Below are positions 33,576-44,541 of a stretch of 64,000 nucleotides of DNA, in pieces (the stretch's first letter is position 1; each line of letters opens with the position of its first letter). Source of the stretch: Eledone cirrhosa (taxonomy: Eukaryota > Mollusca > Cephalopoda > Octopoda > Eledonidae); assembly GCA_964016885.1 (NCBI GenBank), contig OZ024743.1, forward strand, positions 163,372,642 to 163,436,641, written 5' to 3'. The position numbers were made by a program, and so were the translations under genes. The notes under the pieces are model-generated. The model did no database searches and had not been told where the DNA came from. It saw only the letters and a list, made by a program, of their open reading frames with translations.

Positions 33576-33779
33576 TATGGATTGGCAGTATCAGTAGAGG
33601 GCCAGACGCCATGCTTTGCAGCATAGAGTTACGACCTTTGTAGCATAGAGTTACGACCCTTTAAAGTCTGAGTTCAAATCCCGCCGAGGTTAACTTTGCC
33701 TTTCATCATGGGGTTGAAAAGATAAAACACCAGTAATGCACTGGGAAAATTGCTGGCCTTGTACAAAAAAAATAGAAAC

Positions 33780-33784
<5 letters not shown>
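33576..33784 (+). mobile_element. tRNA-derived SINE with internal duplication
   Basis: Head 'ggattggcagtatcagtag', 'gcatagagttacgaccctt' repeated twice (33621 and 33641), box B 'gagttcaaatcccgccgagg', tail 'atagaaacaatta' running into (TA)n. Confidence 0.9.

Positions 33785-33846
<62 letters not shown>
33783..33846. repeat. (TA)n microsatellite
   Basis: Pure TA run grown from the SINE tail. Confidence 0.95.
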
Positions 33847-33849
<3 letters not shown>

Positions 33850-34270
33850 TAAAAGAGAAAACACAGGTAAGCATTAAGAGAAGGATTTTATCCGGGTATT
33901 TACGACCGTTTCATTGGCAAGTGCAACCTTATATTGCTATACTGCAAATAGCAGCCACTCAATTATAATTGTTGTTCATGTCCAAATTTTCAAAATAGTG
34001 AGTAAGTTACTCTTGAAATAGTTCTTAATATATAGAGAAAAACATTGTTTTGGAATTGTATTTACTAGTATAGAGAGAGGGGAAGAGGAATTAGAAGGTG
34101 AGGAGACAAACGGAATAGTATAGAGAGAGAGGAAGGGGGAGAAGAGTTAGGAAGTAGAGTGACAAACTGAGATGGAGGGAGGGGTAGAGGTGGAAGGATT
34201 CCTTGATCAGTTTTGATATGTAGACTTCATGTCGTGGAATGTAGTGAGTTAAAGAGAATTAAATTGATCA
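33847..34270. other. Unassigned stretch with a short direct repeat
   Basis: A unit of about 57 bp ('agtatagagagagaggaag...gagacaaac') occurs twice, near 34068 and 34118. Nothing else was recognised. Confidence 0.5.
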
Positions 34271-34283
34271 TAGTGGGAGGGAG

Positions 34284-34286
<3 letters not shown>

Positions 34287-34350
<64 letters not shown>
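34287..34350. repeat. (GA)n microsatellite
   Basis: Pure GA run of about 60 bp, ending in poly-G. Confidence 0.95.
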
Positions 34351-34355
<5 letters not shown>

Positions 34356-34559
34356 AGATATAAAGAGATAATTATATATATATAAAAATAAAGATAAAGA
34401 TAATAATGACAAAAATAAAAGCAAAGAAGGGGAGAGAAAGAAGAAAAGAAAAGATAGCCAAAAAGGGGAGGAAAGGAAGGAAGAAATAGAAGAGGAATGA
34501 AGGAGAAGGGAGGGATATAGGTATTGGTTTTTGTGGGTAATTAAAAGGGTTTAGATACA

Positions 34560-35460
34560 ATAAGTGCTTCCCTAACTATATATATATAAGTTAAAAACAA
34601 AAAACAAAAACAATAACGAAGAGTGTAGTACAAACAGTGTTAGTATTAGGCTCACGCTTGAGAGTGGGGGGGGGATGACGTTTCGGGCATAAGCCCTTCA
34701 TCAGGAGAAAAGTGGGAAGGAAAATAGCTCCGAGGGTGTGAGGAGGAGTGGTGGAAAGACATTAAAAAGGGGGGGGGGGTTAAGGGGAAGGGAAAAAAAT
34801 TGAAAGGAGGGTAAAAAAATTAAAATTAAAAAAGTGGTGAAAGGGTGTGAGGCATGTAGGGGTGGTGGTGGGTGAATGGAAGGGGAAGAGGGGAGAAGGA
34901 GATAGGGGGTCCGAGCGGGGAGGGTGGAAGGTGGTGTGTGTATATGTGTGGATGCGAGTGTGAGAGTTTGGGGAAGAGCGAGGTTCCATGTTCAGGTAAT
35001 AGGAAAACCAGTGTGTACATGGGGTGGGTGTAAATCGGTGTGTGTGCGTATGTGGAGGGAGAGAGCTCTGAGGGGGTGGGGTAGAGGGATGTGCGGAGTC
35101 CGGAGGCCGAGTATCTGTATGTGAGGATATGCACGTGTGTGTGTGTTTGTATGGTGTGAATACATGGGAATGTATGGTTGCGTGTGTGCAAAAATAGTGT
35201 AAGTATTTGTGTGTGTGTTCTTGAATGTTTTCCCGGTGAGTCTATGGACAGATGGTAAAAAATCCGAGTATAAGAATGTGGATGTTTGGAACGTGTGACC
35301 AGTGGTGTAGAATCCGTGGAATGGTGCAGAGGAAGTAGAGAGTTGTGGGGGTGCGCGCAAAACAGGAAGTGGTCAAGAAGGTCAAGACAGGCGGTGGAGA
35401 AGGCAGGGCGAAGGATGAGAGAGAGAGGAGATAGCAGTTAGGAGGATGACAGACATATAT
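34560..35460. repeat. Unclassified GT-rich repeat with Penelope-type terminal motif
   Basis: Contains ATGACGTTTCGGGCATAAGC followed by 'ccttcatcagg' at about 34676-34706. This motif style ('gaaacgt...cttcatca') is common at ends of Penelope-like elements. The rest is G-rich and GT-rich, with only low-complexity frames. Flanked by TA-rich ends ('tatatatataag' and 'acatatatatatag'). Confidence 0.45.
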
Positions 35461-35676
35461 ATATAGACATCGAGGTCAACTTCCATTCTCACTCTCAATC
35501 ATTCTCTGAAAGAAATCTGCTGTATTCAGGCCTGGAGAGGAGATGGACTCTGCCAGGTTTAAAAAATGCCCTAGAAATGCTGTATGTGAATATGGTGCCC
35601 TTACTCAGTAGTTACAGGACTATGCATGCATATAGATACATATACATACATACACATACATATATATATAAAAGAT

Positions 35677-35865
<189 letters not shown>

Positions 35866-36084
35866 GTTACAACTAAAGGGGGCTGAAACTCTTCAACTCT
35901 TCAGAAACAAAGATGTTGAGATAGAGATACTGAAAACATAATTGAAATTTGTGGGTTAAATGCCCAGAGGCCTTTTATGGCTCCTGCAAGGCTAACCCCT
36001 ACTTTTACAGGGAAAAGGGTTTTTAAATGCTTTCTGCTCTTGCTGCTATAAGAATACATTATGAATTAAAGAATGGAATATATA

Positions 36085-36265
36085 AATTAGTGAAGGCACG
36101 TGGTTGAGTGGTTAGAGAATTGAATTTGTAATTGTGAGGTTGCGAGTTCAATTCCCAGACAGGGCGATGCATTATGTCCTTGAGCAAGACACTTTATTTC
36201 CTGTTGTTCCTTCTACCTGGAGTTGCTACCAATAGATAGTATTAGCAATTGGAAAGACCAATGGA
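36085..36265 (+). mobile_element. tRNA-derived SINE of a second type
   Basis: tRNA-like head 'gtggttgagtggttagagaa' (box A region), box B 'gcgagttcaattcccag' near 36145, then 'ccttgagcaagacactttat' and end 'attggaaagaccaatggaaa'. It shares its head with the SINE at 51236-51570 but has a different 3' end. Confidence 0.8.
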
Positions 36266-36355
36266 AACATTGTTTCCTTGGTCCGATTTGAAAAAAGTCG
36301 ATCGACTGTTGATATATAGATTTATGGGAAAATGGTGACAGTAAATAATACTTAC

Positions 36356-36931
36356 ATCTGAAATTGACTGAGTTTTTCCAGAAGGATAAACATTGTATAT
36401 TTTTGAACCTCTTTCATGCTCTCCATTATATATTGGATATTCTGGATAGAAAGATGGGTATAGTATTCTACTGTTTAGTCTCTGTATAGGGTACTGCACT
36501 CCACTGTTTATTGCTCGTCTGGGGTAGGTAGGTACTCTGTTGATTGGTATTATTCGCCTTGGATATTGAGGTCTATTATTTGCAACTTGGCTAGGGTACT
36601 GCCATCGAATGTGTGGTACTCGAATAGGGAACTGCCCTACAGCATTAGGCACTTGAGCAGGGTACTGCCCTCCAGTATTAGGCACTTGAGCAGGGTACTG
36701 CCCTCCAGTATTAGGCACTTGAGCAGGGTACTGCCCTCCAATTTTAGACCCTTGAGCAGGGAACTGCCCTCCAGTTTTAGGCACTTGAGCAGGGTACTGC
36801 CATCCAGTTTTAGGCACTTGAGCAGGGTACTGCCCTCCAGTTTTAGGCCATTGAGCAGGGAACTGCCCTCCAGTTTTAGGCACTTGAGCAGGGTACTGCC
36901 TTTTAATGTTTGGTACATGTTTGATGTATGC
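36356..36931 (-). CDS. Repeat-bearing exon of the split minus-strand gene
   Basis: Minus-strand exon of exactly 576 nt (192 codons), phase 0 at both ends. The acceptor is attctactttgtag|GCA and the donor TCAGAT|GTAAGTATT. It encodes AYIKHVPNIKR and then about thirteen units of 11 residues, consensus Q-Y/F-P-A-Q-V-P-K/N-T-G-G. The first eight are almost identical; later ones decay to QYPSQVANNRP and similar forms, ending in a Tyr/Pro-rich unique tail (SFYPEYPIYNGEHERGS). It is rich in Gln, Pro and Tyr with no hydrophobic segment, so it is probably disordered or fibrous and extracellular. The open frame runs past the donor, but the donor is near-consensus and the downstream frame has no repeat character. 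No known family was recognised for the repeat. Confidence 0.78.
36620..36910 (-). repeat. 33-bp tandem repeat within the exon
   Basis: About nine near-identical 33-bp units marked by 'ttgagcagggtactgccctc' on the + strand. Similarity falls off toward lower coordinates. Confidence 0.92.
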
Positions 36932-37057
36932 CTACAAAGTAGAATTTACAATTAGTGGATTTCAAATATGGAAATTTTCAGTTAAATAGAATTAAAAAGG
37001 AACAAATCTAGACTTTGCGGTTGGGCAAACATGTCTTGCTCATATTCTCCATATATT

Positions 37058-37110
37058 TACATGGTTTCTACAGCTTGATGCCCTTCCTAACACCAACCAC
37101 TTTACATATT
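37058..37110 (-). mobile_element. RTE-tailed SINE fragment
   Basis: 'tttctacagcttgatgccct' and 'cctaacaccaaccactttac' only. Confidence 0.7.
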
Positions 37111-37650
37111 TGGCCAAAATGTGATAGTTGAAGCAAACCTTATAATGGTAAACTTCCTGGACATCACACTTAAATTTAAATCAAAATCATACGAGCTCAA
37201 TCCAATCACCCACTAAGCATCAGTAAGAAGATAACTTCATCATTCTCACAATGAAGTCACCTTTTAAAAAGTCTCAGTGTACTGCAGCTAGACACTATCA
37301 TGTAACTAATACCAAGAAGTAATCAAGTACTTACCATCTAGCAACTATGCTAAAAACACTAGAAAGAGTGTAAAAAAATAGTTTTGTAAAACATTTTCTC
37401 TCCCTAATCAAAAATATTTCCTGAATGGGCATCAATTCCTCCAGCTCTTTAACAAATTGGTGTAAAAATACAAGTTTCACAAGCTCAGACATAGCTGTGT
37501 GGTAGAGTTTTCTTTACAACCCTGTGTGGCTCTGAGATCACTCCCTCTGTGTGGCAACCTCGACAAATGTCTCTTACTAAAGCCTAAGGTTGTCTAATGC
37601 CTTCTGAATGGAATTTCATTGATGGAAACTGTAGATATATATATATATAT
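37111..37650. other. Unassigned intronic stretch
   Basis: No exon or repeat was recognised, apart from a short (TA)n at 37634. Confidence 0.45.
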
Positions 37651-37654
37651 ATCA

Positions 37655-37990
37655 TCATCATCATCATCATCATTTTACGTCCGCTTTTCCCTGCTTGCAA
37701 GGGTGGGATGGGAACTGATTCTGGCTTGATTTCTACAGCTGGATGCCCTTCCTAACACCAACCTCATTTACAGTGAGTGCTGGGTGCTTTCTTTTTGCCG
37801 TGGCACCTCCACGACCCCTTTGCAGTGAATGATAGGGACCCCAGTCCTATCATCTCATTTCTACAGCTGAGTAAACTGGAGCAATGTGAAATAAAGTGTC
37901 TTGCTCAAGGAAACAACACATCACCCGGTCTGAGAATTGAACTCACAACCTTCCAATTGCAAGCCCAATGCTCTAACCACTAATCGACAA
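37655..37990 (-). mobile_element. tRNA-derived SINE with RTE-LINE tail
   Basis: On the minus strand: tRNA-like head with box B 'gtgagttcaattctcag', 'cttgagcaagacactttatt', then about 110 bp shared with the 3' end of the RTE LINE ('cacccagcactcactgtaaa', 'gaagggcatccagctgtaga') and an end of 'cggacgtaaaatgatgatg'. A SINE of this build would use the RTE LINE's enzymes. Confidence 0.92.
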
Positions 37991-38029
37991 GATCCCAGAC
38001 TTCATTCGCTTAACGAGTGGAGTGGAGCT

Positions 38030-38150
38030 CGTCCTATCAGACTGAGGAAATAATATTTCCATTGGTCTCTCCAATTGTTAATACTATCTGTCGGTTGCAA
38101 CTCCAGGCAGAAGAGGCAATGTAAAATAAAGTGTCTTATATATATATATA
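38030..38150 (-). mobile_element. Second-type SINE, 3' half
   Basis: 'agacactttattttacattg', 'cctggagttgcaaccgacag' and 'caattggagagaccaatgg' on the minus strand match 36180-36265. Confidence 0.75.
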
Positions 38151-38359
38151 CTTCCTTTTTGAATTTGTTTTGCAAGATTTCTTATCTGAAAACGTGTGTT
38201 GAAACAAGTATTGTTATACTTTGAGAGGATCATGTTGCCAATAAATGGCAGCACTACCGTTGATCCTGATGAAATGTCCGTCCTACAGCTACCACCTAAA
38301 TATGCCACAAATAGTAAGGTAAATAGGATAGAATGCTTACCTGTGATAAAAAAAAAATA
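38151..38359. other. Unassigned stretch
   Basis: No feature was recognised. Confidence 0.4.
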
Positions 38360-41120
38360 AGATAGAGTCTAAAAAACAAAATTCACATCAACAACATGAA
38401 CAATGATAACAACAGACACACAACACATAATATTCCTCCCATCACAAGGCACATTCCAACAACAACAAACACATAGACACAGACAACAGGTTTGAAAATA
38501 ACAGTGACACAGAGGGAAAGGACAGGAGAAACAATGAGAGACATAGAAGCAACCGTGAAGCTGTTGGTGGAAGTAGAGACAACAACCCAATTGATACTAA
38601 CAACATAGTAAACAATACACCCTGGAATTTCACCTTCTATGATCCATCCGATAAGTCCTTCAACATGCAATGCATTTATCCTACGATGCCTTCTTTTAAC
38701 AAACGATCGTGTCTACTGCCACAAGCTGATGACCAAATGGAGGCACAATCTACAATAGCCAGAAATAAACTTAAAAAGGTTCTAGAACAGCATAGCAGGA
38801 AACAGAATAGAATGGAGGCCCAGCAACTGGGGGGAAATCTGCAAATGGCTTGCATAAGCTCATGCAGCGCTCACGAAATGGAGAGATTGTATGCTTTCAA
38901 ACAGACAAGTCTGGCAGAATGTCAGTTGACAGTCTGCCAAACTACATCCAGGCAATGCAATCCCAAATCAACACAAGACAAGTAACACCACAAGAGTATG
39001 AGGAAAGGGAAAAAAAACCTCAACGCTCATATGATGATGTGGACTAATATAATGCAGCCTAATAAGCGGACTGCCAATAAATTCCAGGCCTGGAACAATG
39101 ATGTACCTACACTGTATGGGATTTGCAAAGACCACAAGGCAAATAGTGATCCAGTTACAGGACCACCAACAGGACCAGTCTGTGGAGCTAACATTGCTAG
39201 CAACTACAGACTCTCCTACTTCCTCTCCATGATCATATGCCCTATCATCGAAATGTCCCCAGAAAAATGTGACAGCATAGAGGACCTCCTCAGCAGAATC
39301 AGCAAATGCAACGTGTCTAGTGACCTAACAGGCTGTACAATAGGTAGCATGGATGTAGTGTCACTATACCCATCAATCAACGTTGATTGTGCTGAGAAAA
39401 AATGCATAGAAATGATCAGCGAGAGTGGAATTCTGTGAGATTGATACCAGTGAGCTGGGCCTCCTACTTAAACTCACATACAATAAGGAATACTTAGACA
39501 CACATAACCTCAGCAGCCTCTGCCCCACAAGGCCAGAAAGAGGCAGACCACCCACCATTACTTCAATGGCCAAGATGGCTCACACAGAAAGATGGAGCAG
39601 GTGGACCAGAGCCATATGGACACCCCAAAAACCATGATGAATTAAAGAAAATGATTGCACATGTGGTGGGGGCCAGTATAAAACTAACCCTTGAGGAATG
39701 TATGTTCAAGTTTAATGGCAAAACATTTACCCAAGAGGAGGGAGCAGCCATTGGCATTAGCATTGCAGGTGACATAGCTAACCTCTTTATGGTATGGTGG
39801 GACAGAAGACTTAAGGAACACTTAGATGAGAATTTTATAACCCTGACTATGTACTTCCACTGCGTAGATGACATAAACATCATAGTAAAAACATCCCCAC
39901 AAGAGAACAGTCAGGAATTTATAGGAGAACACCATAGAAAGCATCCAGCAAATAGATAACTCCATCCACCAGAGTATTAAAGTTACCATAGACTACCCAA
40001 CTAAACACCCCAACCATAGATTACCTGTACTAGACACAGAACTCTGGTTAACTTTGATAACTTTGATAGGTTTCAACCAGTATTAATTTCTAACTTTAGA
40101 AACTATTAATTATAGAACGCAAATTTTCCATTTGCATTATGCCAAACCCATGACACCAAATACCTGATCGACCGAAACTCAGCTGTCTTGGATCAACATA
40201 CTGTTTGCGGATTCAATAAAAGTGATGAGGAACGTGTCCCACATGTGCAATCCTAAAGAATTAGAGAGACACATACAACACTTCATCCACCGCATGCAGT
40301 TCTCTCGCTACAATCAGAGAGACAAGATCAGGGTATATAAAGAAGCCAGGACCAAATGGGCAAAGATTGTAGAAAATGATGCAAATGGGACTGGCTCCAT
40401 GTATAGGACCAAATTTTGGAATAGAATAGAAAGAATCAGGAATAAGGCAAATAAAATAAACTCATGATATGATAGCAATAAATACCAGAGTGTAATGTTC
40501 GTCAATACAACCCCTAGAGGCAAACTAGCTTACAGAATTAGAAGGGCTCTAGACAAACTCAAATTAAATATTAAGATAGTTAAAAGACCAGGTATTCCCA
40601 TAAAAGCTCTAATTAATAAAACATATCCATTTCAAAGAACCCCCTGCACTGATAGGAAATACATAGTCTGCAAGCTAAGCCCGCAAACTAACTGAAAAGC
40701 CAAAAACGTAGTATATAGCATAAGATGTACTGAGAGACAGTGTAGGAATAAGAACACAACATATATATAGGTGAAACATAGGAGCAAAAATAAGTAAACA
40801 CTGTTTAGAACTCCAAGATGGGGAAAACTCATCAGTACTCCCCCAACATGCCCAAATAGAACATAGGGGCACATTAGAGAACATAGAGATAAAAATTATA
40901 TCCACACAGAAAAGATACAATGCTCAGACAAATTACAGAGGCGACAAACATAAACGAACTCCAACCAAAATTAAACAGAAAGCATGAGTGGTATAGCAAC
41001 ACCACAACTAGTAATTAAGCTTTGACAATATATAAACAACCATCCGGTTATTGAACCAACCAACTGGAAATTTATAATAAATTGAAGTGAAAACCAACAG
41101 GTGTGCGTGTTTTTATTGGC
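38360..41120 (+). mobile_element. Penelope-like element, near full length but broken
   Basis: An N-terminal part is rich in Asn, then FYDPSDKSFNMQCIYPTM (about 38630). RT begins near 38870 with GEIVCFQTDKSGRMSVD, then PTLYGICKDHKANSDPVTGP and VCGANIASNYRLSYFLS (39110-39240), IGSMDVVSLYPSI (39340, catalytic D), GAAIGISIAGDIANLFMVWW (39749), and the catalytic box HCVDDINII (39860; the usual Y of YVDD is C). The region after it (40222-40695) ends MFVNTTPRGKLAYRIRRAL and PFQRTPCTDRKYIVCKL. A GIY-YIG-like C-terminus is recognisable at 40705-40780 (NVVYSIRC, TTYI). At least five frameshifts or stops make it dead. Confidence 0.85.
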
Positions 41121-41157
41121 AGCATGACCCTCCCAAAGTATAACAAAATATATACAT

Positions 41158-42090
41158 ACAAGCCATGTATAGAGGAACAGTCAGCAAGGTTAGAATTAAC
41201 ACTAAATATAGTGAACAATTTAGTGTAAAAGTAGGTGTTCACCAAGGCTCCGTCCTTAGCCCCCCCCCCCCCCCCCCCGTTTATTATTGCCCTACAGGCT
41301 ATAACAGAAAAGTTTAGAACTTCTATATGCAGATGATCTAACTCTCATAGCTGAATCTATGGCTGAACTAGAGAAGAAATTCCAAAAATGGAAGCATGGC
41401 CTAGAATCAAAAAGCCTTAAAGTTAACTTGTCTAAGACTAAAGTTCTAGTATGTAGAAAGGAAAATAGGGCACAGGTTCCCTCTGGGAAATGGCTATGCT
41501 CAGTGTGTAAGAAAGGAGTAAGTAAAAATTCCATTCTACGCCCCAAATGCAAGCTATGAGTACATAACAGGTGTAGTGGGATCGCAGGCAAGCTATCTGA
41601 GAATGTAGATTTTATATGTGATATGTATGAAGGACGACAGCTGTATAAAAAAGTGCAGAGCAATCAAAATTGATGGAAGATACAGAGTAGGTAGACCTAG
41701 AAAAACCTGGGACAACATGATAAAATCCAACCTTGCACACTTAAACCTCTCTAAGACAATGTCATTGGATCGGGATCTTTGGTGCTATGCAGTTATACAG
41801 AAGACCCACCTTCCCTTATGTTCAAAGTTAAACCTACAGTCAGTAGGCACCTCTTAATCAAATATACACCCCAATCCACTACCCCTACTCCATCCTCCCA
41901 CTCCCACCAACACCACCCTTTCTCTGTAAAGTTATGTTGGTACCACAACATCCAGTCCAAACTAAGGAGGTTGTGTAGGTGACACGACAAAAAGCACCCA
42001 GTCCACACTGTAAATGTGGTTGGTGTTAGGAAGGGCATCCAGCCATGCTAGCGTGGAAGATGGATGTTAAACGATGATGATGATGATGAT
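41158..42090 (+). mobile_element. RTE-type LINE, copy 4, with deletions
   Basis: Starts inside RT at 'caagccatgtatagaggaac' (QAMYRGTVSKVRINT), followed by VHQGSVLSP and a poly-C run (41261-41278) that shifts frame. MAELEKKFQKWKHGLESKSL and part of the finger follow. A deletion at about 41622 joins the finger end to the 'MYMKDDSCIKKC' region. The 3' UTR holds a 48-bp unit and ends (GATGAT)n at 42073-42092. It follows directly on the Penelope-like element. Confidence 0.88.
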
Positions 42091-42127
42091 GATATGGGTT
42101 GCGAGAGTTCCTGGACTGTAGCACTGC

Positions 42128-42285
42128 TTGGAACAAAGAAGGGCTGGCCATAACTTGAATGCCTTTGATCATATGTCTGCTCAATCAGAGTTTAACTACT
42201 CTTCCTCCACAGCTACAACAGCAATAAACAACAGCTTTAAATACATATCTTTACAAATGTTGAATTATGTAGGAAACTGTCTCAC
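42128..42285. other. Unassigned intronic stretch next to an exon
   Basis: No repeat was recognised; the exon donor lies at its right edge. Confidence 0.4.
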
Positions 42286-42405
42286 CTTGTTTCTTTGGTT
42301 TGGCCAATATCGATAGTTCCTTCTAGGCCTTTCTACTCTGGCTCGGATCCTGATATGAGGCGCTGATTTCTTCACATTTTCAGATGAGGATTCAGGTAGT
42401 TCTGT
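42286..42405 (-). CDS. Basic Arg/Tyr-rich exon of the split minus-strand gene
   Basis: Minus-strand exon of 120 nt, phase 0 at both ends. The acceptor is gttggtcttacag|ACA and the donor AACAAG|GTGAGA. It encodes 40 residues: an acidic/serine start (TELPESSSENVKK) and then a strongly basic second half (RIRARVERPRRNYRYW, NQRNK). It joins AAG|ACA to the exon at 46569-46618 and AAG|GCA to the repeat exon at 36356-36931. The run of arginines could be a furin-like or heparin-binding region; that is inference. Nothing else in this neighbourhood is coding: an RTE LINE lies downstream and a SINE upstream. Confidence 0.78.
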
Positions 42406-42451
42406 CTGTAAGACCAACATATCACCATCATCAGCATCATCCTCAATTTAC

Positions 42452-42506
<55 letters not shown>

Positions 42507-42555
42507 GTTATTGTTGTTGTTGTTGTTGTTGTGGTTGTTGTGGTTGTTGTTGTTA
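42452..42555. repeat. (ATT)n-(GTT)n compound microsatellite
   Basis: About 55 bp of ATT repeats pass into GTT repeats, then into a SINE head. Confidence 0.95.
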
Positions 42556-42745
42556 AGGTAGTGGATTAGCAGAATTAGTAGAGGTTCGGACAAAATGCTT
42601 TGTGGCATATTGTTACTGCGCTTTCGTTTCTGAAATCAAATCCTGCCGAGGTTAACTTTGCTTTTCATCCTTTGAGGTCAATAAAATAAAGTACTAGTAA
42701 GGGATAGTTGCTGGCCTTGTGCCTAAAGTAGAAACAATTATTATT
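42553..42745 (+). mobile_element. tRNA-derived SINE
   Basis: Head 'gtagtggattagcagaatta', diverged box B 'tgaaatcaaatcctgccgagg', and tail 'taaagtagaaacaattatta'. Confidence 0.88.
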
Positions 42746-42835
42746 GTTTGTTTTTCCTCTTCCTTCAGTATTGTTTCCTTTTTTTGCCGAGTGTCTTCCT
42801 GACAACCAGGGCAAATAAACTCACTGTATACATTT

Positions 42836-42927
42836 TAAAATATATATATATTCAAAAAAGGAAAAGAATGACTTCACTTGTAGTTCTAAACAATTTAATT
42901 TAATTTCATATTAAAATTATACAATTT
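42836..42927. mobile_element. Half of the 50767-type MITE
   Basis: 'ttcaaaaaaggaaaagaatg' and 'acttcacttgtagttctaaa' match one arm of the foldback at 50767-50919. The second arm is absent. Confidence 0.8.
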
Positions 42928-43129
42928 GGCTTTGTAGATCTAATAAGTTCTTTGTTAACTTTGGGGGGATTTTTTTGTGGCAATTTTCAAACTGATCTCA
43001 AGTTGTATTGTGGTGTGTGACTATATATTATAAGAGATTTGGGTGTGTCTGGGGGGAGTTGTTAGTGAGTGTGGGAGTGAAGGAGTGTGGAATAAGATTT
43101 AAAGGAATTAAATGTATTATATGTATGTT

Positions 43130-43207
43130 TATATATATATATGTGTGTATGTGTGTGTGTGTGTATATGTGCATATATGTGTGGATATGTGTATGTATGT
43201 GTGTATG

Positions 43208-43240
<33 letters not shown>

Positions 43241-43330
43241 ATGTATATGTACATATATATATGTGTGTGTATGTATATATATGTAAGTATATATGTGTGA
43301 GCACATGTGCATGTGTAAATATATGGGTAT
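43130..43330. repeat. TATG/TG-rich microsatellite cluster
   Basis: Mixed TA, TG and TATG repeats. Reading frames here are low-complexity Tyr/Cys/Val only. Confidence 0.9.
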
Positions 43331-43340
43331 GTATGAACTA

Positions 43341-43480
43341 GAACAAAGGTTCTCAACCTATTTCGACCAAACGACCCCTTTTTCCCCTCAAAATCACGAC
43401 CCCCCCCCCTCTATTTTTCCATTTTTCAATATGCTACTGATTTTGATATCAGTAGATTACTGGGCCAAACCAAGTTGTGT
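43341..43480 (+). mobile_element. hAT-like terminal fragment (old)
   Basis: 'aaaggttctcaacctatttc' with 'acgacccctttttcccctc' resembles the common hAT end CAGTGGTTCTCAACC followed by a cgacccc motif. The opposite end was not found. Confidence 0.4.
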
Positions 43481-44026
43481 TAGAATCTTTAAAAAGATCT
43501 TTAAAAAATACTCGTACCAATTAAATACAAACAAGTTTCAGTCCAAAACAAAAGCAAGCTATTTCAAATTATATATTTTAAAAAAAAATGACATGAATGT
43601 TCTCAAAGATTTTGAGTGGATAGACAATTCTACAATTCAAACTGTAAAGTCAAAATACAAAAGATGCAAAATATGAAGAAATTCTTACCTTTCTCTTGAA
43701 TCACAAACTCAAACGAAAAATAGTACCTTGCAAAATAAAGTGCCTCGATTACAAACTTTGTGCAACAAATAAATTGACATGCTTGGTGACAGTGAACAAA
43801 CAATATCTGTATACTTATATATATATATATATACATAGATAGATACACACACACATACACGCATGCACGCACACTAACACACACACACACACACATACGC
43901 ACACACACATACACACACAAACAAACTTGTGTGTCTGTGAGTGCCTTGATTTTGGGTACAGACAGAATTTTGTCTCCAGTTTTTATTGCCAGGTCAAATA
44001 ACAACGCCATATATATATATATATAC

Positions 44027-44300
44027 CGCAAGGTGGTCGTGGAGGTGCCACAGAAAAAAAGCACCCAGCCCACACTGTAAAGTGGACGTGTAGGCGCCAC
44101 GGAAAAAAGTACCCAGCACTCACTGTAAATGAGGTTGGTGTTAGGTAGGGCATCCAGCTGTAGAAACCAAGCCAAATCAGTTCCTGTATGAGCAAGGCAT
44201 GGTCAGCCGACCAGACACTGCCCACAACAGGACAACCCGTCTAACCCATGCTAGCGTGGAAGAACGGACGTAAAACGGTGATGATGATGATGATGATGAT
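44027..44300 (+). mobile_element. RTE-type LINE, 3' UTR only
   Basis: Two 48-bp-type units ('gcacccagcccacactgtaa' and 'gtacccagcactcactgtaa'), then 'gggcatccagctgtagaaac', 'gacaacccgtctaacccatg' and (GATGAT)n at 44279-44300. Confidence 0.92.
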
Positions 44301-44301
44301 A

Positions 44302-44396
44302 GGGAGAGAGAGAGAGAGAGAGAGAGAGAAAGAAAGAGGGAGAGAGACAGAGAGAGAGAGAGAGAGAGAAAGAAAGAGGGAGAGAGACAGAGAGAG
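44302..44396. repeat. (GA)n microsatellite
   Basis: GA-rich, with an internal duplication of 'gaaagaaagagggagagaga'. Confidence 0.9.
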
Positions 44397-44446
44397 TAAG
44401 AAATGTGTGTGTGTGTTTGGTACACATCTATCTATCTATCTATCTC

Positions 44447-44541
44447 TCCAACAGGGGGCTCAAACATGCGGCCCGCGAACTACTTTTCTATGGCCCGTGG
44501 TAGAACCAATATTTCAGATTCCATTATAACTGGTGAAAATA
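44447..44541 (+). mobile_element. hAT-like non-autonomous element, left end
   Basis: 'cagggggctcaaacatgcgg' then 'cccgcgaactac' and 'ggcccgtgg' have the form of hAT ends. 'cattataactggtgaaaat' is shared with 58307-58325, where a similar end lies in the other orientation. Confidence 0.5.

Noticed and set aside
35490..35540. Possible last exon (gatttctttcag|AGAATGATTGAG... TGA) after the repeat exon
   Set aside because: The acceptor is good and it reaches a stop, but the sequence looks like an old repeat, and the Cys exons further down fit the phase without it. It might be an alternative end.
42750..42830. Minus-strand frame EFICPGCQEDTRQKKET with an AG before it
   Set aside because: No GT donor follows before the SINE; it would need an exon cut by the SINE insertion.
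43008..43356. Overlapping frames on both strands rich in Tyr, Cys, His and Thr
   Set aside because: They arise from TATG/TG microsatellites.
43630..44175. Minus-strand frame with a strong donor (AAAG|GTAAGA at 43679), ending EFVIQEK
   Set aside because: Its exit phase (1) does not fit between the exons at 46569 (exit 0) and 42286 (entry 0), and no good acceptor was found. It could still belong to another transcript.
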